Part shown: positions 13,301 through 22,921 of the stretch, piece by piece
How the letters are laid out: each line of letters starts with the position of its first letter
Numbering within the stretch: position 1 is the first letter of the stretch
From: Apostichopus japonicus
Lineage: Eukaryota > Echinodermata > Holothuroidea > Aspidochirotida > Stichopodidae
DNA length: 64,000 nt
NCBI RefSeq assembly: GCF_037975245.1
Contig: NC_092574.1
Coordinates: 27,884,713 to 27,948,712 of the forward strand
Direction of reading: 5' to 3'
Translations under genes and position numbers: made by a program
The notes under the pieces: model-generated
What the model was told of the DNA's origin: nothing
Databases searched by the model: none
Seen by the model: the letters and a program-made list of their open reading frames with translations, nothing else

Positions 13301-16300
13301 ATAGCTAACATTCTAACATGTATGCAGTATACAGGAGCGTATCCAGGATTTTCTAACCCGGGGGGCGCGAATTACTATCTAAGCGGAGCGCCACCATCGG
13401 TTGGCGCGCAGCGTACAAGAAAATTTGTGGTTTTGATACCACCCAGATCACCGGAAATGGTACTTCTCGGCCTTGAAAATGACCAACCAGATGTACACTT
13501 TTTGCCTGAGAACCAAGTATTTCCCAATAGTTTTTTTTTCATCCATAACCTTTTTGAAGATTGTCACCAGTCACAAATCATGTTCGACCTCATCGCATGA
13601 CCTGTTAAACATTGCTTTTGTAGGTGATTCTACGTCGCGGCCCACATTCTCGTGAATAAGCTCACTTCAAAACATACCCATAATGTCGCACAAAGTTTCA
13701 TCTATGGACAACCAATATAGAAAAACCTCCATCAACCCCTAACGGACCGGTCAAAATTGCATAGCTCCCAACTCTTGAGAAGGCAAATGCTGGTCCATGC
13801 CACGAATCGACGTCCTGGGGGAGGGGTATAACTGGGGAGGGGGTGATTTTTTTTTTGAATCCTGGTGATGCCTACATGTAAGATGGTGGCACTTAGAAGG
13901 GCTATTGTCACCCAAAATTTCTGAGAAATATGCATTTTATTGTGTGTAACATCAATAAATGGAATAGTAGGTGATAATTCATTCTTTCCCGTGGCATGAA
14001 AATGTTCGCTGCTCGCTCCAATCAAAAGAACTATAGGCTTATTTGTGGTTCAAATGATGCTGTAAAGGAGGTTTAATACTCTATTATGCTAAATGCTAAA
14101 GAAATGATGGTTGCTTAGTCAAAATTTAATGCATTCTTTTTTATGTATACTTGATTTATTACAATGTGGGTTTTTCGGAAGCTTGCGCGGGTCAGCGGGT
14201 TTAGGTGTTAGAATGCGGGTCCAACCCGCGAATTGCGGGTCAGTTGGGAGCTCTGAAATTGCACGAGTAGAGGAAGTGTGATGAAGAATGATGGTCAGAA
14301 AATTTCGAAAATTCAGACCCAGTTAATTTCTTGGTGTACAAATATTAAAACCTCATATAACGGCTATTATAAAACTTTGTTGAAGGAAATGAAAAATAAC
14401 AGGTATTTCCGAAACCGAACACTACACACATAGGCGTAGTAGGCGGGGGGGGGGGGGCTGCAGTCCCTAATTCGCCATGACTAATGTAAAAGATAGTTTT
14501 GACATAATTGGACCTCCATTCTTTTTCTCTATCTACGTAAGACATTTCGTTGTTTACATTAGCATCCCGCGGTATACTGCGAAACTTTGATGGACCGTAC
14601 GGTATACTATAGCATTCGACCCAGGCTTGCTTATATGATATTGACATTAACATGTTGGTTTTTTGGTTAATTTTGTCGGGCAAGTCGGACAGTTTTGAGG
14701 CTGTTCATCCTGGAACGCCAGTCGGTCGCCGGTCACCCCCTTCCCGAAATGTTCCCTGACGACACAGTCGAGTTCGAGACCAGCCACAGTTTGTTTCATA
14801 GCACAATTCTACAATCGTATATACACATATTGTATATACACACACACGCGTTATGGTAGACCATGTATAGAATATATAGATCATGAGTGAGAGAGGAAAT
14901 ATGGAAACGTCAAAAATGGAGTTGTCGGTGTAAGGGATATAGGGTGAGGCACACGCCCCTTCTGAAATCCTTGATCCGTCACTAGCTACCCTGTGTATAT
15001 AATAGGGATCAGCACTGTAATGATGTCACTGTTCCTCTTCCCGGTGTCTTGGTGTTTTTCTTTTCTCCCTCCTTTTCTCCTTTTTCTCTCTTTCTTCTTT
15101 ATCTTTTCCCTTCCTTCCTCTCCTCCTCCCTTTTTTCCCCCTCTTTTTTCCTTCTTTCTTCTCTCTTTTTTCTCTCCTCTTTTTCTTACCCGTGGGGCGC
15201 GCACCCCCAATGCCCCCCCCTGGATACGTGCCTGGTATACCACAGGTTAATTTTACATAGTACAGTAGCCTACGTACAGTAGTGCAGTCCATCATACAGT
15301 ATAATGTACAACCATAAACCCACATGCACCCAATTAATGTTTTGGATAAAGACATTTCTAAGGCAATGTGTATAATTGTCTGAATTTTTCAGTCCCTCAA
15401 ACTCTGCGAATTAATGGGCCAAAACTCTGTAAAATAAAGTACATCGTCATGACTGTGTGATTATTTACTACATGCAATAAAATCAAAAAATGATGGAAAG
15501 ACATATGATGTATTTAGGAGATTTAATCATCAAAACATACATTTTGAGATATCATGTTTAACAGCGTACTGCATCACACAGACATCCATGCACATACACC
15601 ATCACTTACTGTAAATCCCTTTTGCCTACAGCAAAGGTATCATAAATGCATCTATCATCCAAAATGTTATTTCAAACAATTGTTATATTTTCATAGTTTA
15701 CAAACAAAGGTAACTGAAATCAGGAATTTCTTAAACATGCATGAGCCCATACCTCTTTGGTCTGGAGTGTATATTGGTTTGTCAGTCTGTATGAACACAA
15801 AGCCCTCTTCATAGCTGATGAGAACATCTTTCTCTTCTTGAAAGTTGTTCAAAGGAGGACACGTTACTTCCAACTTTGCATACACCTTCAGATCATCTTC
15901 TGTCTCCACCTGAGGCACATTTTCCGGATCAACATACAAAGACACAATTTGTGGATTATCTAGAGGGAAGAAGCACAATGAGGGTACATTGCAATTAACT
16001 GCTGCCAAACACAAATAATTAACTTACCTGAATGATGGACATTACTTGATGTACAGGCTAATTTATGATTGCTTTGTGAATACATTTTTGAGATTAGGTT
16101 AACTATTTCCTCACTACTCTCGACAAAACAAGCTGCACTACTGTTGTGTCCAAATTATAGAATGGATAGCAGAACTAGATTCTTTGATAAACTGCATACT
16201 ACTAACCAATGATACAATATCTATAAAGATCTCCATAGTAAATGCAAATTTTATTCACCCAGAATTTAACGGATTCTACATCCTACAGTATTATTACAGT

Positions 16301-19300
16301 CTGAGGCTAAAATACTTGACTATAGGCACCAGCCTGATGTTAACTCATTGATGAAACCAGAAAGCCAAAGGGATTCCTTGCCACAACTTGTATGCAGGGT
16401 TTGGTAACTTCTGAAAGAAATGTACCAGCAGCGGAGAAAAACACTTTCTATAGGGAATACAAAGTACTGCCGCACTAAAAGGAGAAAGTTTATCTGCAGT
16501 AGGTAAATTAATATTGATCAATTAACTTATGCTATAAACTTTCTACTTCCAAAAGTCTACTTAAGACCCATGTTTTCACTTGTTCACTTGTAAATTAATT
16601 TACTTTCTTTGTAAAGCGCTTTGAGCAGTAACTTTTGTTTACTGATTTGGCGCTATATAAGTCTCATTTATTATTATTATTATTATTATGCAGATGATCA
16701 TATCAGCACAGTAAGATGTCCAGTCATTGCTGGATCTGGACCAACTCCAAAAATTCACACTGGGAGCATGAATCCTGAAAGCCAGATGGCCGACTTAGTG
16801 AATCCTTGCCTTAGGGTTTTTGAGCATTCATGATAAAAAGGTTATCAGACTTTGACCTCTATTGACCTCAGTGACCTTTGACCTCCACAGAATACAACAG
16901 GGTTGCTCTATTCAGATATGTGCATCCCTGTAAAATGTAAACAGTTCATTCCACCTGTACTTTGTGAGTAAAAGTGTTTACAAGGTTTTGGACTTTGACC
17001 CTGTTGACCTCTAATAACCTTCCACCTTCACACAAAACGATGTACAGTATTTCTTCTACTCCATATGGTGCATCCATATACCAATTGTGAAGTTCATCAA
17101 CCTACCAGTTTTTGAATTATCTTTTTTAAGTTTTTCAAGGTTATGAGATCTTAAGGTTTTCGTACTTTGACCTCTGTTGAACTCAAATGAAACTTTGAAT
17201 TCTGCAGGTTCTACTCTATAAGGTGGATACCCATACCAAATAAACAGTTCACCAACCATAAATGTTTTTGATTTGTTGTGTTTACAAACCAAAGTGTAAC
17301 ACAAACACATATTGTATACACCACACACACATGCTGCACCATCACAAAAATGATTATTTTGCCTTCGGTTTCGGCAAGGAATAAACAATTACCATCTGGA
17401 TCTTTAACTAGAAGAACAGCTATCATGCTTCAAATTGCAACAAACAGTCATGATGTCATGGTCTGTTTAATGCCTGATGTCTGATCAAATGACAATCTGT
17501 AAGTTGTACAGTACAGTATATCTTTTTAAAACTTTCCAACCCTGTGTTCGAATTTAATTCAGAAACGACTCATAAGCTCTGAGTTATTTCATTCAGAGCT
17601 TGATGTTTCATCCAAATCTAAACAGGCAGCTCTTACCTTAAGGTGACAATACTTTTTCCACCAAAATTTGGGGACATAATATTGATGTTTAACACTTCAT
17701 ATTGACATCAATGATGAAGCCAGGGTAAGTTACCTTCACTGTACTTTTGTATGACATCCTGCATCCAGAAATATGCATCTTTTGTCCAAGACAAAAGTCC
17801 AATGGCAAAAGAAAAAGCTTGAAGGTGATTGAGGTCATAAATCACTAAATTGCAAAAAAATGTTTCTAATTGAATGACAGGCAAAAATGGAAAAATTAAA
17901 TGATTTGGGCTTCCTTTATCCATGAGTCATGAATGAACTTATAACTCAATCCATCCTATGTTTTCTGTTTTACATGCCAAACAGGTATTGAAAGGGCAAA
18001 ATTTCTAACAAATTGAGAGATATTCCTGGCCTGACAGTTCTTAGAAATGTTGGCAATGGCATGTCCACAGTAAAATTTATATGAAAGCAGTCAATTTTGC
18101 ATTGCAAAAGAACATTACCACTAATACATACAGTACTGTAACACTAAATAGTTCCAAGGTGTATTACCATGTAAGTACAGGCAGGGAGCTGTTATATATA
18201 GCAGCTCCGTTCTTGTTACCGAGGAAATGTCAGAGTAGCACTTCCCTCGTTAGAACAATCTGTGTTCATTGTAAAACAAGTACTGTCTGTTTTGTTATGG
18301 TCTATCCAGACAGTGTGCCTTGGAAGCGCTGTTGTCAATCAAGACATATCTGGAGATGTATATTTAGCATATTGGAGATCACTTCCCTATGTTCCTGATC
18401 CTCCTGTTTGATGATCACAGTTATATTTCAGGGTATTTTGGACAGCCCATGCATGAATGTCCTATCAAATGCCCAAATTTGAATCACTTCTCACATTTGA
18501 GTGTTGAATGAAACAAATTTTAAGGACATAATTCCATGGTTTTGTTCATAGTTTTTGGCAACACCCTAACCTCCTTTAAAATATTCAGTCACATGTCCCT
18601 GGTCTACCAATTACTGTACTATGGAAACAATTAAGTGCTAAGACGGAATACACAAAGAAGTTTGTGAAGTTAATAGCATATATGGTTCCACAATGATGTG
18701 AATTATATCAGCTAGGCCTAAAACTTTTATGGAATTGCGGTTTAAATTCAGTTAACGAGAATGTAAAAACTTTCCTGCCATAATGATAATCTACTGCATG
18801 CAGTTATAAATACTTTTTATAACAAGATGCAGATGTAATGTACCTGTTTATCAATAACTGAAAATGGAAATTGGTACTGTATCATTTCTCACCTGGATTG
18901 ACTTGAACTAGAACTGGCGGGCAGATATTGCTCCCATCACCATTCTTCAATGTCACAGTTACCGGGACCTCTTCAGTGTCAAAAACACTAACTAAAACTG
19001 TCTCAATGTTGCCAGCTCGGATGATATTTGGTGCAGATACAAATATATGGCTAAAAGATAAAATTAAAAAACTCTGGCATAATAACATCAGACTAGATCA
19101 TTCTCTAACCTGTAAATTATTGACTTTGCTTGTCACAATATATATACTCCATTAGTTGGGCCTATAATTAATATATAAAGGATTTGAATGGCATATATAT
19201 TGTCACTACAAGTTAACCAGTTAAGTCTTAGTTTTGCAGTCGGTAGGGTCTGAGTTTTGCAGTAGGGTCTTAGTTTTGCAGTTGGTAGGGTCTAAGTTTT

Positions 19301-19924
19301 GCAGTAGGGTCTAAGTTTTGCAGTAGGGTCTTAGTTTTGCAGACTGTTGGTTCTTAGTTTTGCAGTCGGTGGGGTCTTACTTTTGCAGTAGGGTCTTAGT
19401 TCTGCAGTGCATGGGTCTTAGGTCTTATTTCTTAGTTTTGTGGACACCCTATAACATGGGTGATATGAAATGAAAGTGCAACATATGATAAGAACAATTA
19501 GTACGAAAGTCTATTGAACATAGAAAGTTATCCGAATTGGCTATATACTCCTGAAATTATAGAACTTAGTCAAGTTAGTGCCAGTGAATCCTCGCACCTC
19601 TGTCAGTGTGAATTACTTGTGTCAAATAACAGGTGTTATTTTCAGTTGAGCTGCACCTGTCCTATAATTACAAACAAAAAGCACTATGTTCTAGGCTAGG
19701 CCTATATCTACTCGCGAACTGACAAGATTGAAATCATGACACATCTGTTCATCTGTGATTTGTTAAGGAACGAAAAAGCGCTTGTTCTCTGCCTACACTT
19801 CATGAATGATAACACATCCTTGTCATACAATGACTACACAGAAACAAAAGAAGTTTCCTCACCTTGGTTGAGCAGCAGTCAACTGCACCCGAACGAGAAC
19901 CAAACAACAGATCCAAAGAAACAT
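4295..19924 (-). CDS. TEP-family gene (alpha-2-macroglobulin / C3 / CD109 / CPAMD8-like), 5' portion
   Basis: Six exons read on the minus strand from 19924 down to 4295. They give a start codon with signal peptide, MG1, MG2 and the linker into MG3. Diagnostic stretches are GFVFIQTDKPIYTP, the hallmark of the MG1/MG2 boundary in this superfamily; PLFGNWSVVAQYG, the end of MG2; and VQFEVKEY, the strand leading into MG3. Each intron has GT and AG ends, and the codon phase carried out of each exon fits the next. Family members are large secreted or GPI-linked proteins of innate immunity or protease inhibition, usually about 1,400-1,900 residues. The bait or anaphylatoxin region, the thioester motif and the C-terminus lie outside the window, so C3-like, A2M-like, CD109-like and CPAMD8-like cannot be separated. 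Coding length here is 673 bp across 15.6 kb; the introns are full of repeats. No disabling change was seen. Confidence 0.85.
4784..4933 (-). CDS. TEP-like exon 5 (MG2 end)
   Basis: 150 bp, 50 codons, phase 0 at both ends. Acceptor CATTTCAG is at 4936-4934; the donor is GTAGGT at 4783-4782 (a second GT four bases on is weaker). It starts VQLDVLSPQGVIV and ends EPLFGNWSVVAQYGKG. This matches the MG2 strand pattern 'D..G......F.L.dEP..G.W.i.a.yg' of A2M, C3 and CD109 proteins. Confidence 0.88.
4938..5280. other. TEP-like intron 4, short unique stretch
   Basis: Unique AT-rich sequence between exon 5 and the minisatellite. Open frames that run through exon 5 into this stretch are intron read-through, not extra coding sequence. 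Confidence 0.6.
5285..7025. repeat. 41/42-bp minisatellite in TEP intron 4
   Basis: About 42 units of TAGTTGTGTACTAGCATTGT followed by TACCAATGGCTCCCCTATCTG. Two length classes, GTTGTG (41 bp) and GTTTGTG (42 bp), alternate irregularly. Variants such as CTCCCATATCAATAG cluster near the right end, a sign of local unequal exchange. Open frames on both strands are by-products. Confidence 0.97.
7026..7558. other. TEP-like intron 4, diverged interspersed repeat
   Basis: The stretch 7340-7500 (AAAGCTCACAAATGAAATAT ... TCTGGCAACACCTTACTA) has diverged relatives in two other introns of the same gene, near 4110-4170 (GGACAGCTCATGAATGAA) and 18435-18580 (GGACAGCCCATGCATGAA ... TTGGCAACACCCTAACC). The element type is unknown. 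Confidence 0.5.
7559..7611 (-). CDS. TEP-like exon 4 (53-bp microexon, MG2)
   Basis: Found by looking for the missing part of MG2 between exons 3 and 5. Acceptor TTTATTTTCAG (AG at 7613-7612) and a consensus GTGAGT donor (7558-7557) bound 53 bp. With the single base carried from exon 3 the exon reads VNIRLLVLDQYLRPSSEP, the family pattern 'V..R...LD..L.P', and it leaves in phase 0 as exon 5 needs. Too short for usual open-frame listings. It lies 8.1 kb from exon 3. Confidence 0.85.
7628..7662. repeat. Short dispersed repeat, relatives at 16352-16384 and 16775-16812
   Basis: The words CCAGAAAGCCAGTTGGC and GTGATTCCTTGCC recur with changes at the two other sites, all three within introns of the TEP-like gene. 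Possibly the same family as the ~143-bp DR1 repeats, which lie near two of the copies. Confidence 0.5.
8100..8905. repeat. ~143-bp tandem repeat with DR1 (TGACCTTTGACCT) motifs
   Basis: Six units spaced 142-145 bp. Each has CACAATTTGACCCCTGGTGA, then AAATGACCTTTGACCTCCAC, then CTTCTTGAGATATCGTGTTT. The 13-mer TGACCTTTGACCT, a perfect direct repeat of nuclear-receptor half-sites with one-base spacing, is intact at 8165-8177, 8594-8606 and 8739-8751 and degenerate in the other units. Diverged relatives occur at 7870-7980, 9830-9900, 16850-17250 and, reversed, 24840-24960. Confidence 0.85.
8957..9145. repeat. Imperfect inverted repeat
   Basis: GTTTGTATTACATTCAGACC ... GAGGAC on the left is mirrored by GTCCTCGGTCAGAATACAAA on the right, with CA-rich flanks (ACACTTGCACACA / CACATACACACACC) mirrored further out. 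The loop is about 120 bp. Confidence 0.6.
10237..10303 (+). repeat. Partial 5' LTR of decayed Ty3/gypsy element
   Basis: Begins TGTAGTGTTCATCCCGAACA and matches 11800-11866 over about 67 bp, then breaks off into sequence joined to pol. The rest of the 5' LTR and all of gag, protease and most of reverse transcriptase are missing. Confidence 0.75.
10351..11543 (+). pseudogene. Ty3/gypsy pol remnant (RNase H end, integrase pieces)
   Basis: Pieces of a retrotransposon polyprotein in order. First is the end of RNase H with RIERWILKLQDY and YAPGKSNPADYMSRHP, broken by a stop at 10402-10404. Next is the integrase zinc region with AHDGHQG and LREKVWFPGID (about 10790-10870). After a missing integrase core comes the post-core part with FMKTLKRF and PFFLVELLFGR (10890-11060). 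A C-terminal part follows in another frame with VKIGDSVLV, KVTRVKGTMV and then, after a further shift, ITRNCSPF and RRNRQPPANLKDYV, which ends at a stop near 11541. Several stops, frameshifts and an internal deletion make it inactive. It lies in an intron of the TEP-like gene on the opposite strand. Confidence 0.9.
11800..11866 (+). repeat. 3' LTR start of the Ty3/gypsy remnant
   Basis: TGTAGTGTTCATCCCGAACA follows directly after a purine run (TTGGAGGGA), as expected for a polypurine tract next to a 3' LTR. The match to the 5' copy covers the first 67 bp; the true LTR end, perhaps near 12.1 kb, could not be fixed. Confidence 0.7.
12240..13320. repeat. ~42-bp minisatellite with higher-order structure
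   Basis: Units of GCTAACATGCCTATTCC followed by (C/G)TAGTACAGTAATATA. Variants (CAGTAGTACAGTACTACATA, TATATATTCCC) recur in the same order at about 12290, 12505 and 12670, so blocks of 4-5 units were duplicated together. The array ends 12 bp before an R-family element. Confidence 0.93.
13332..15234 (+). mobile_element. R-family TIR element, copy C (complete)
   Basis: Starts CAGGAGCGTATCCAGG and ends CCTGGATACGTGCCTG, its near reverse complement. It is flanked by the 5-bp duplication GTATA (13327-13331 and 15235-15239). Inside are the module CGGAGCGCCACCATCGGTTG (near 13384), part of a Y MITE from 14429 to about 14690, GACGACACAGTCGAGTTC, and a ~150-bp pyrimidine tract (15040-15190). No transposase is visible, so it is non-autonomous. 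It lies in intron 3 of the TEP-like gene. Confidence 0.88.
14429..14690 (+). mobile_element. Y-family MITE, 3'-deleted copy inside R copy C
   Basis: Starts CATAGGCGTAG after ACTACACA, the same insertion site as in R copies A and B. The right end is lost: sequence passes from GGGCAAGTC straight into R sequence (AGTTTTGAGGCTGTTCATC). Confidence 0.7.
15235..15752. other. TEP-like intron 3, unique stretch
   Basis: AT-rich sequence between the R element and exon 3. No repeat family or exon was recognised. Confidence 0.5.
15753..15959 (-). CDS. TEP-like exon 3 (end of MG1, start of MG2)
   Basis: 207 bp, phase 1 in and out, between acceptor CTTCCCTCTAG (AG at 15961-15960) and donor GTATGG (15752-15751). 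It contains GFVFIQTDKPIYTPDQ, the strongest family signature in the window. The phase-1 junction with exon 2 makes an aspartate codon (G + AT). A longer in-frame start upstream lies in the intron and is ignored. Confidence 0.93.
16575..16689 (+). mobile_element. LINE/SINE 3' tail (CR1/L2-like) ending in (ATT)n
   Basis: TTTGTAAAGCGCTTTGAGCA followed by TTTGGCGCTATATAAGTC and TCATTTATTATTATT is the widely conserved 3' end of CR1/L2-group LINEs and the SINEs that borrow it. Only the tail is seen. It lies in intron 2 of the TEP-like gene. Confidence 0.75.
16850..17250. repeat. Diverged copies of the DR1-containing ~143-bp repeat
   Basis: Three diverged units (around 16855, 16990 and 17163) with TTTGACCTCTATTGACCTC-like words. 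A perfect TGACCTTTGACCT lies at 16872-16884. It shares GACCTCCAC and the trailing 'TACAAGGTTTT' word with the array at 8.1-8.9 kb. Confidence 0.7.
17251..18892. other. TEP-like intron 2, mostly unique
   Basis: No exon seen. It holds a short hairpin, GGAGCTG/CAGCTCC, at 18185-18208 and a diverged interspersed repeat at 18435-18580 that is related to stretches near 4.1 and 7.4 kb. Confidence 0.5.
18893..19050 (-). CDS. TEP-like exon 2 (MG1 domain, first part)
   Basis: Bounded by acceptor TTATCTTTTAG (AG at 19052-19051) and donor GTGAGA (18892-18891); 158 bp, phase 2 in and phase 1 out. The mature N-terminus reads HIFVSAPNIIRAG and then VPVTVTLKN, the usual start of MG1 in TEP proteins (an opening strand ending in a 'P..(I/L)R.G' turn). 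No stop codon interrupts it. Confidence 0.85.
19226..19440. repeat. 17-22-bp tandem repeat in TEP intron 1
   Basis: About ten imperfect units of GGGTCTTAGTTTTGCAGT, with an optional CGGTA/TGGTA insert between units. Confidence 0.9.
19863..19924 (-). CDS. TEP-like exon 1 (start codon and signal peptide)
   Basis: The ATG at 19924-19922 opens a 20-codon hydrophobic leader that begins MFLWICCLVLVRVQ and ends near AAQ, a good signal-peptidase site. The exon ends in phase 2 at a GTGAGG donor (19862-19861). Joining it to the next exon makes a serine codon (AG + C). A longer open frame overlaps this stretch but lacks the splice logic, so the short start is preferred. The upstream untranslated exon boundary is not determined. 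Confidence 0.75.
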
Positions 19925-20430
19925 GGCGAATAAAAGAACCCGCACGAAAAGACAAATTTTGTATTAACAGCACCAAGGTAAAAAAAAAACAATATTGGCG
20001 GTATAAATGTCCGGGATTTTGCAAGCAAAGGAAGAAAACAGTATGAATTAAAATTGTCAACGAGTTTCGTCGTTGGGAACAGCCTGGCACAGTCCTGGTA
20101 AGAACTTGAACGACGCCTGATGAGTAACAGCAGTAAAATACGATCTAGCGGAAAGCTGCAATGTTAGCAACCTGTTTGCTGATATGAGAACTATTTCGGC
20201 GAGTTATCGGGTAACCACGGGAGAATTCAACGACAGAACTTGAGTCTGAAAACGTTGAAGCACAAAGGTTGCTTTTATAGCTCCCCTGAGTTGACCTATT
20301 GGATTAAGTGCAGTTTATTTTTTCGGCGTAAACAGGAAACCTACGCGCTTCCGATGAAATACAGTGGCCCGCAGAAGTCATCATGGTAACTTTTTTCACT
20401 TCTGAAGTAGGAACTGTTGTCAGTGCAGAG
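19925..20430 (-). promoter_or_regulatory. Presumed 5' UTR / promoter side of the TEP-like gene
   Basis: Upstream of the start codon on the minus strand. No TATA box at a convincing distance, initiator or CpG-rich promoter can be named with confidence. It is bounded on the far side by a Y-family MITE at 20431. Assigned by position only. Confidence 0.35.
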
Positions 20431-20834
20431 CAAGGGCGTAGGAACCGGGGGGGCTGGGGGCGCCAGCCCCCAGTGAAAAATGTGGAGGGGCGGAAGTATC
20501 ATTCCGCCCCGGGCTGCAGCCCCCAACCAAATTTTTGGTGAAAATTAGGGCAATATGCTGATAATTTTTCGGGCACCTACTGAAAAAAAGAATAATTTGC
20601 GGTGTGTTTTTTCCATTTTTTGTTGAAAATTCGGCAATATGCTGATAATTTTTCGGGCACCTACTGAAAGAAGAATATTTTGCAATGTGTTTTTCAATGA
20701 TTAAACTTATATTATTATGATCATTATTGTTGTAACGAATTCCCCAATAATTTTAACCAATATAGAAGGATAAGACGGAAAATGATTGTATGTTATTGGC
20801 ATGTGATGTAATAACCGATGAATGCCTATATATG

Positions 20835-22798
20835 CAGGCGCGTATCCATGATTTTCTAACCCGGGGGGCGCGACTTACTATCTAAGCGGAGCGCCACCAT
20901 CGGTTGGCGCGCAGCGTACAAGGAAATTTCTGGTTTTGATACCCCCCAGATCACCGGAAATAGCACTTCTCGGGCTTGAAAATGACCAACCAGATGTACA
21001 CTTTTGCCTGAGAACCAAGTATTTCCCAAAAGTTTTTTTTCCATCCATATAACCTTTTTGAAGATTGTCACCAGTCACACATCATGTTCGACCTCAATGC
21101 ATGTCCTATGGATCATTGCTTTTGTAGGTGATTCTACGTCACGGCCCACAATATCCGAAAGCCCCACTTTTCAAGGTTTTAAGCCCATTATTTGTTGAGA
21201 ATTTGAAAATTCACATTTCTCGTGAATAAAATCACTTGAAAACATACCCATAATGTTGCACAAAATTCAATCTATGGACAACCAATATAGAAAAACCTCC
21301 TCCAACCCCTAACAGACAGGTCAAAGTTGCACAAGTAGAGGAAAGTATGATGAAGAATGTTGGTGAGGAAATTTTGGAAAATTCCGACACAGTTAATTTA
21401 TTGGTGTAGAAATATTGCAACCTCTTATAATGGCTATTATAAAACTTGGTTAAAGGAAATGAAAAATAGCAGATATTTCCGATATCAGGTATATCGAAAC
21501 CGAACACTACACACATAGGCGTAGGTCCCGTAGGAGGCGGTGGCTGCAGCCCCCCTCCCCCCCCCCCCGCAACCAAATTTTTCCCCATCTTTTTCGGGCA
21601 CCTACTGAAAGAAAAATAAACAGCAATGAATAGCTTAAAAATGATCTCCTTGGTAATTAAAATAAAGTTGTAAGCTTGGCCGACATTACTACTGTAAAAG
21701 AGAGTTTTGACATAAATGGATCTGTATGATTTTTCTCCATCTACATAAGACATTTTGTTGTTTACATAGCATCCAGTGGTATACTGTGCAACTTTCACGG
21801 ACCGTGCGGTACACGATGCCATGCACTGTAATGCCCGATGCTTGCTTGTATGATATTTGCATTGATATGTTGAACGCGCGCGGAACGCGCGAAAAATTTT
21901 GGCTTTTTTTTTCGGGCAAGTCATTACAGCCCCCAAATCCAATTGGGCTCCTACGCCTTTAACTACACACATAGACAGTTTTTGAGGCTGTTCATCGTGG
22001 AAGATGCATTTCAATGCTCACTGATATGATGTTGTATCTGCTCTTTGCTTTACAAATTCGAACAGGCGTGTAGCGAGTAATTGCCAAGGGAGGGGCGAAG
22101 CCTGTAGGCAAACTATCTAAGCGAAGCGCCACCATGAGTTGGCGCGAAGCGTACAAGAAAAATTTTGGCCGAAAATGCCTCCCAGATCGCTGGAAATGAC
22201 ACTTCCCAGGCCTTGTAAGTTGCATCTAAGCATTGTCTATTTTGAAATTACTAGCGATGTCATAAAGAAAATTTGCTTGGGGGGGCGGTCTCCCCCTTCC
22301 CGAAATGCGTCATGTACCCCGACGACTCGGTCGAGTTCAAGACCAGCCACAGTTGGTTCCATATAGCACAATTGTACAATTGTTTAAGGCGTCCATATAC
22401 ACACACACGTGTTATGATAGACCATATATAGTATTTATATAGATACATTAGTGAGAGAGGAAAAATGGAAACGTCAAAAATGGAGTTGTCGGTGTAAGGG
22501 GTAGGGTGAGGCGCACACCCCCTCCGTAATCCTTGATCTGTCACTGGCTATACCCTGTGTATATTATAGGGATCAGCGCTTTAACTATGACTGTTCCTCT
22601 TTCTCTTCCCGAGGTCTTGGCTATCTTCTACTCCCTCCTTTTTTCCTTTTTCTCTCTTTTTTCTTTTTCTTTTCCCTTCCTTCCTCTCCTCCTTTTCTTT
22701 TTTCCCCCTCCTTTTCCCTTTTTTCTTCTCTTTTTTCTTCTCTCCTCTTTTCCTTACCCGGGGGGCGCGCCCCCAACGCCCCCCTGGATACGCACCTG
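20835..22798 (+). mobile_element. R-family TIR element, copy B (complete)
   Basis: Starts CAGGCGCGTATCCATG and ends CTGGATACGCACCTG, with ATATG duplicated at 20830-20834 and 22799-22803. The related solo Y element has a single ATATG at the matching site (36565-36569), which acts as an empty site. It contains two CCACCAT-centred GCGC-rich modules (near 20888 and 22118), a nested Y copy, the word GACGACTCGGTCGAGTTC and a pyrimidine tract (22620-22755). A 260-codon minus-strand open frame within it has no recognisable domain and spans the nested MITE, so it is not called a gene. Confidence 0.9.
21514..21961 (+). mobile_element. Y-family MITE nested in R copy B
   Basis: Starts CATAGGCGTAGG and ends CTCCTACGCCTTTA. 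It is flanked by exact 8-bp ACTACACA duplications (21506-21513 and 21962-21969). Same site and same duplication as the copy at 34269-34704, so the insertion predates spread of this R lineage. Confidence 0.9.
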
Positions 22799-22921
22799 AT
22801 ATGATATGCACAATAACGTGTTGAACGCGCGCGGAGTGCGTGGAAAATTTTGGCTTTATTTTTCGGGCAAGTCGCTACAGCCCCCCCCCCCCCCAAATCA
22901 AATTAGGCTCCTACGCCTATG

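Larger units (their letters stand above)
20431..22921 (+). mobile_element. Y-family MITE (outer), split by an R element
   Basis: Left part 20431-20834 starts CAAGGGCGTAGGAACC; right part 22799-22921 ends GGCTCCTACGCCTATG. Both match the solo copy at 36171-36688, including GATGTAATACCCGATG-like and TGATATGCACA words on either side of the break. R copy B sits in between. The flanking 8-bp duplication is not clear here. Confidence 0.8.

Noticed and set aside
15026-15355. Lys/Arg/Glu-rich minus-strand frames (15.0, 22.6 and 50.9 kb)
   Set aside because: They translate the pyrimidine tract near the right end of R elements; low-complexity artefact.
21232-22014. 260-codon minus-strand open frame in R copy B
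   Set aside because: Crosses the nested Y MITE, contains a poly-G-derived glycine run, has no domain, and is broken in copy A.
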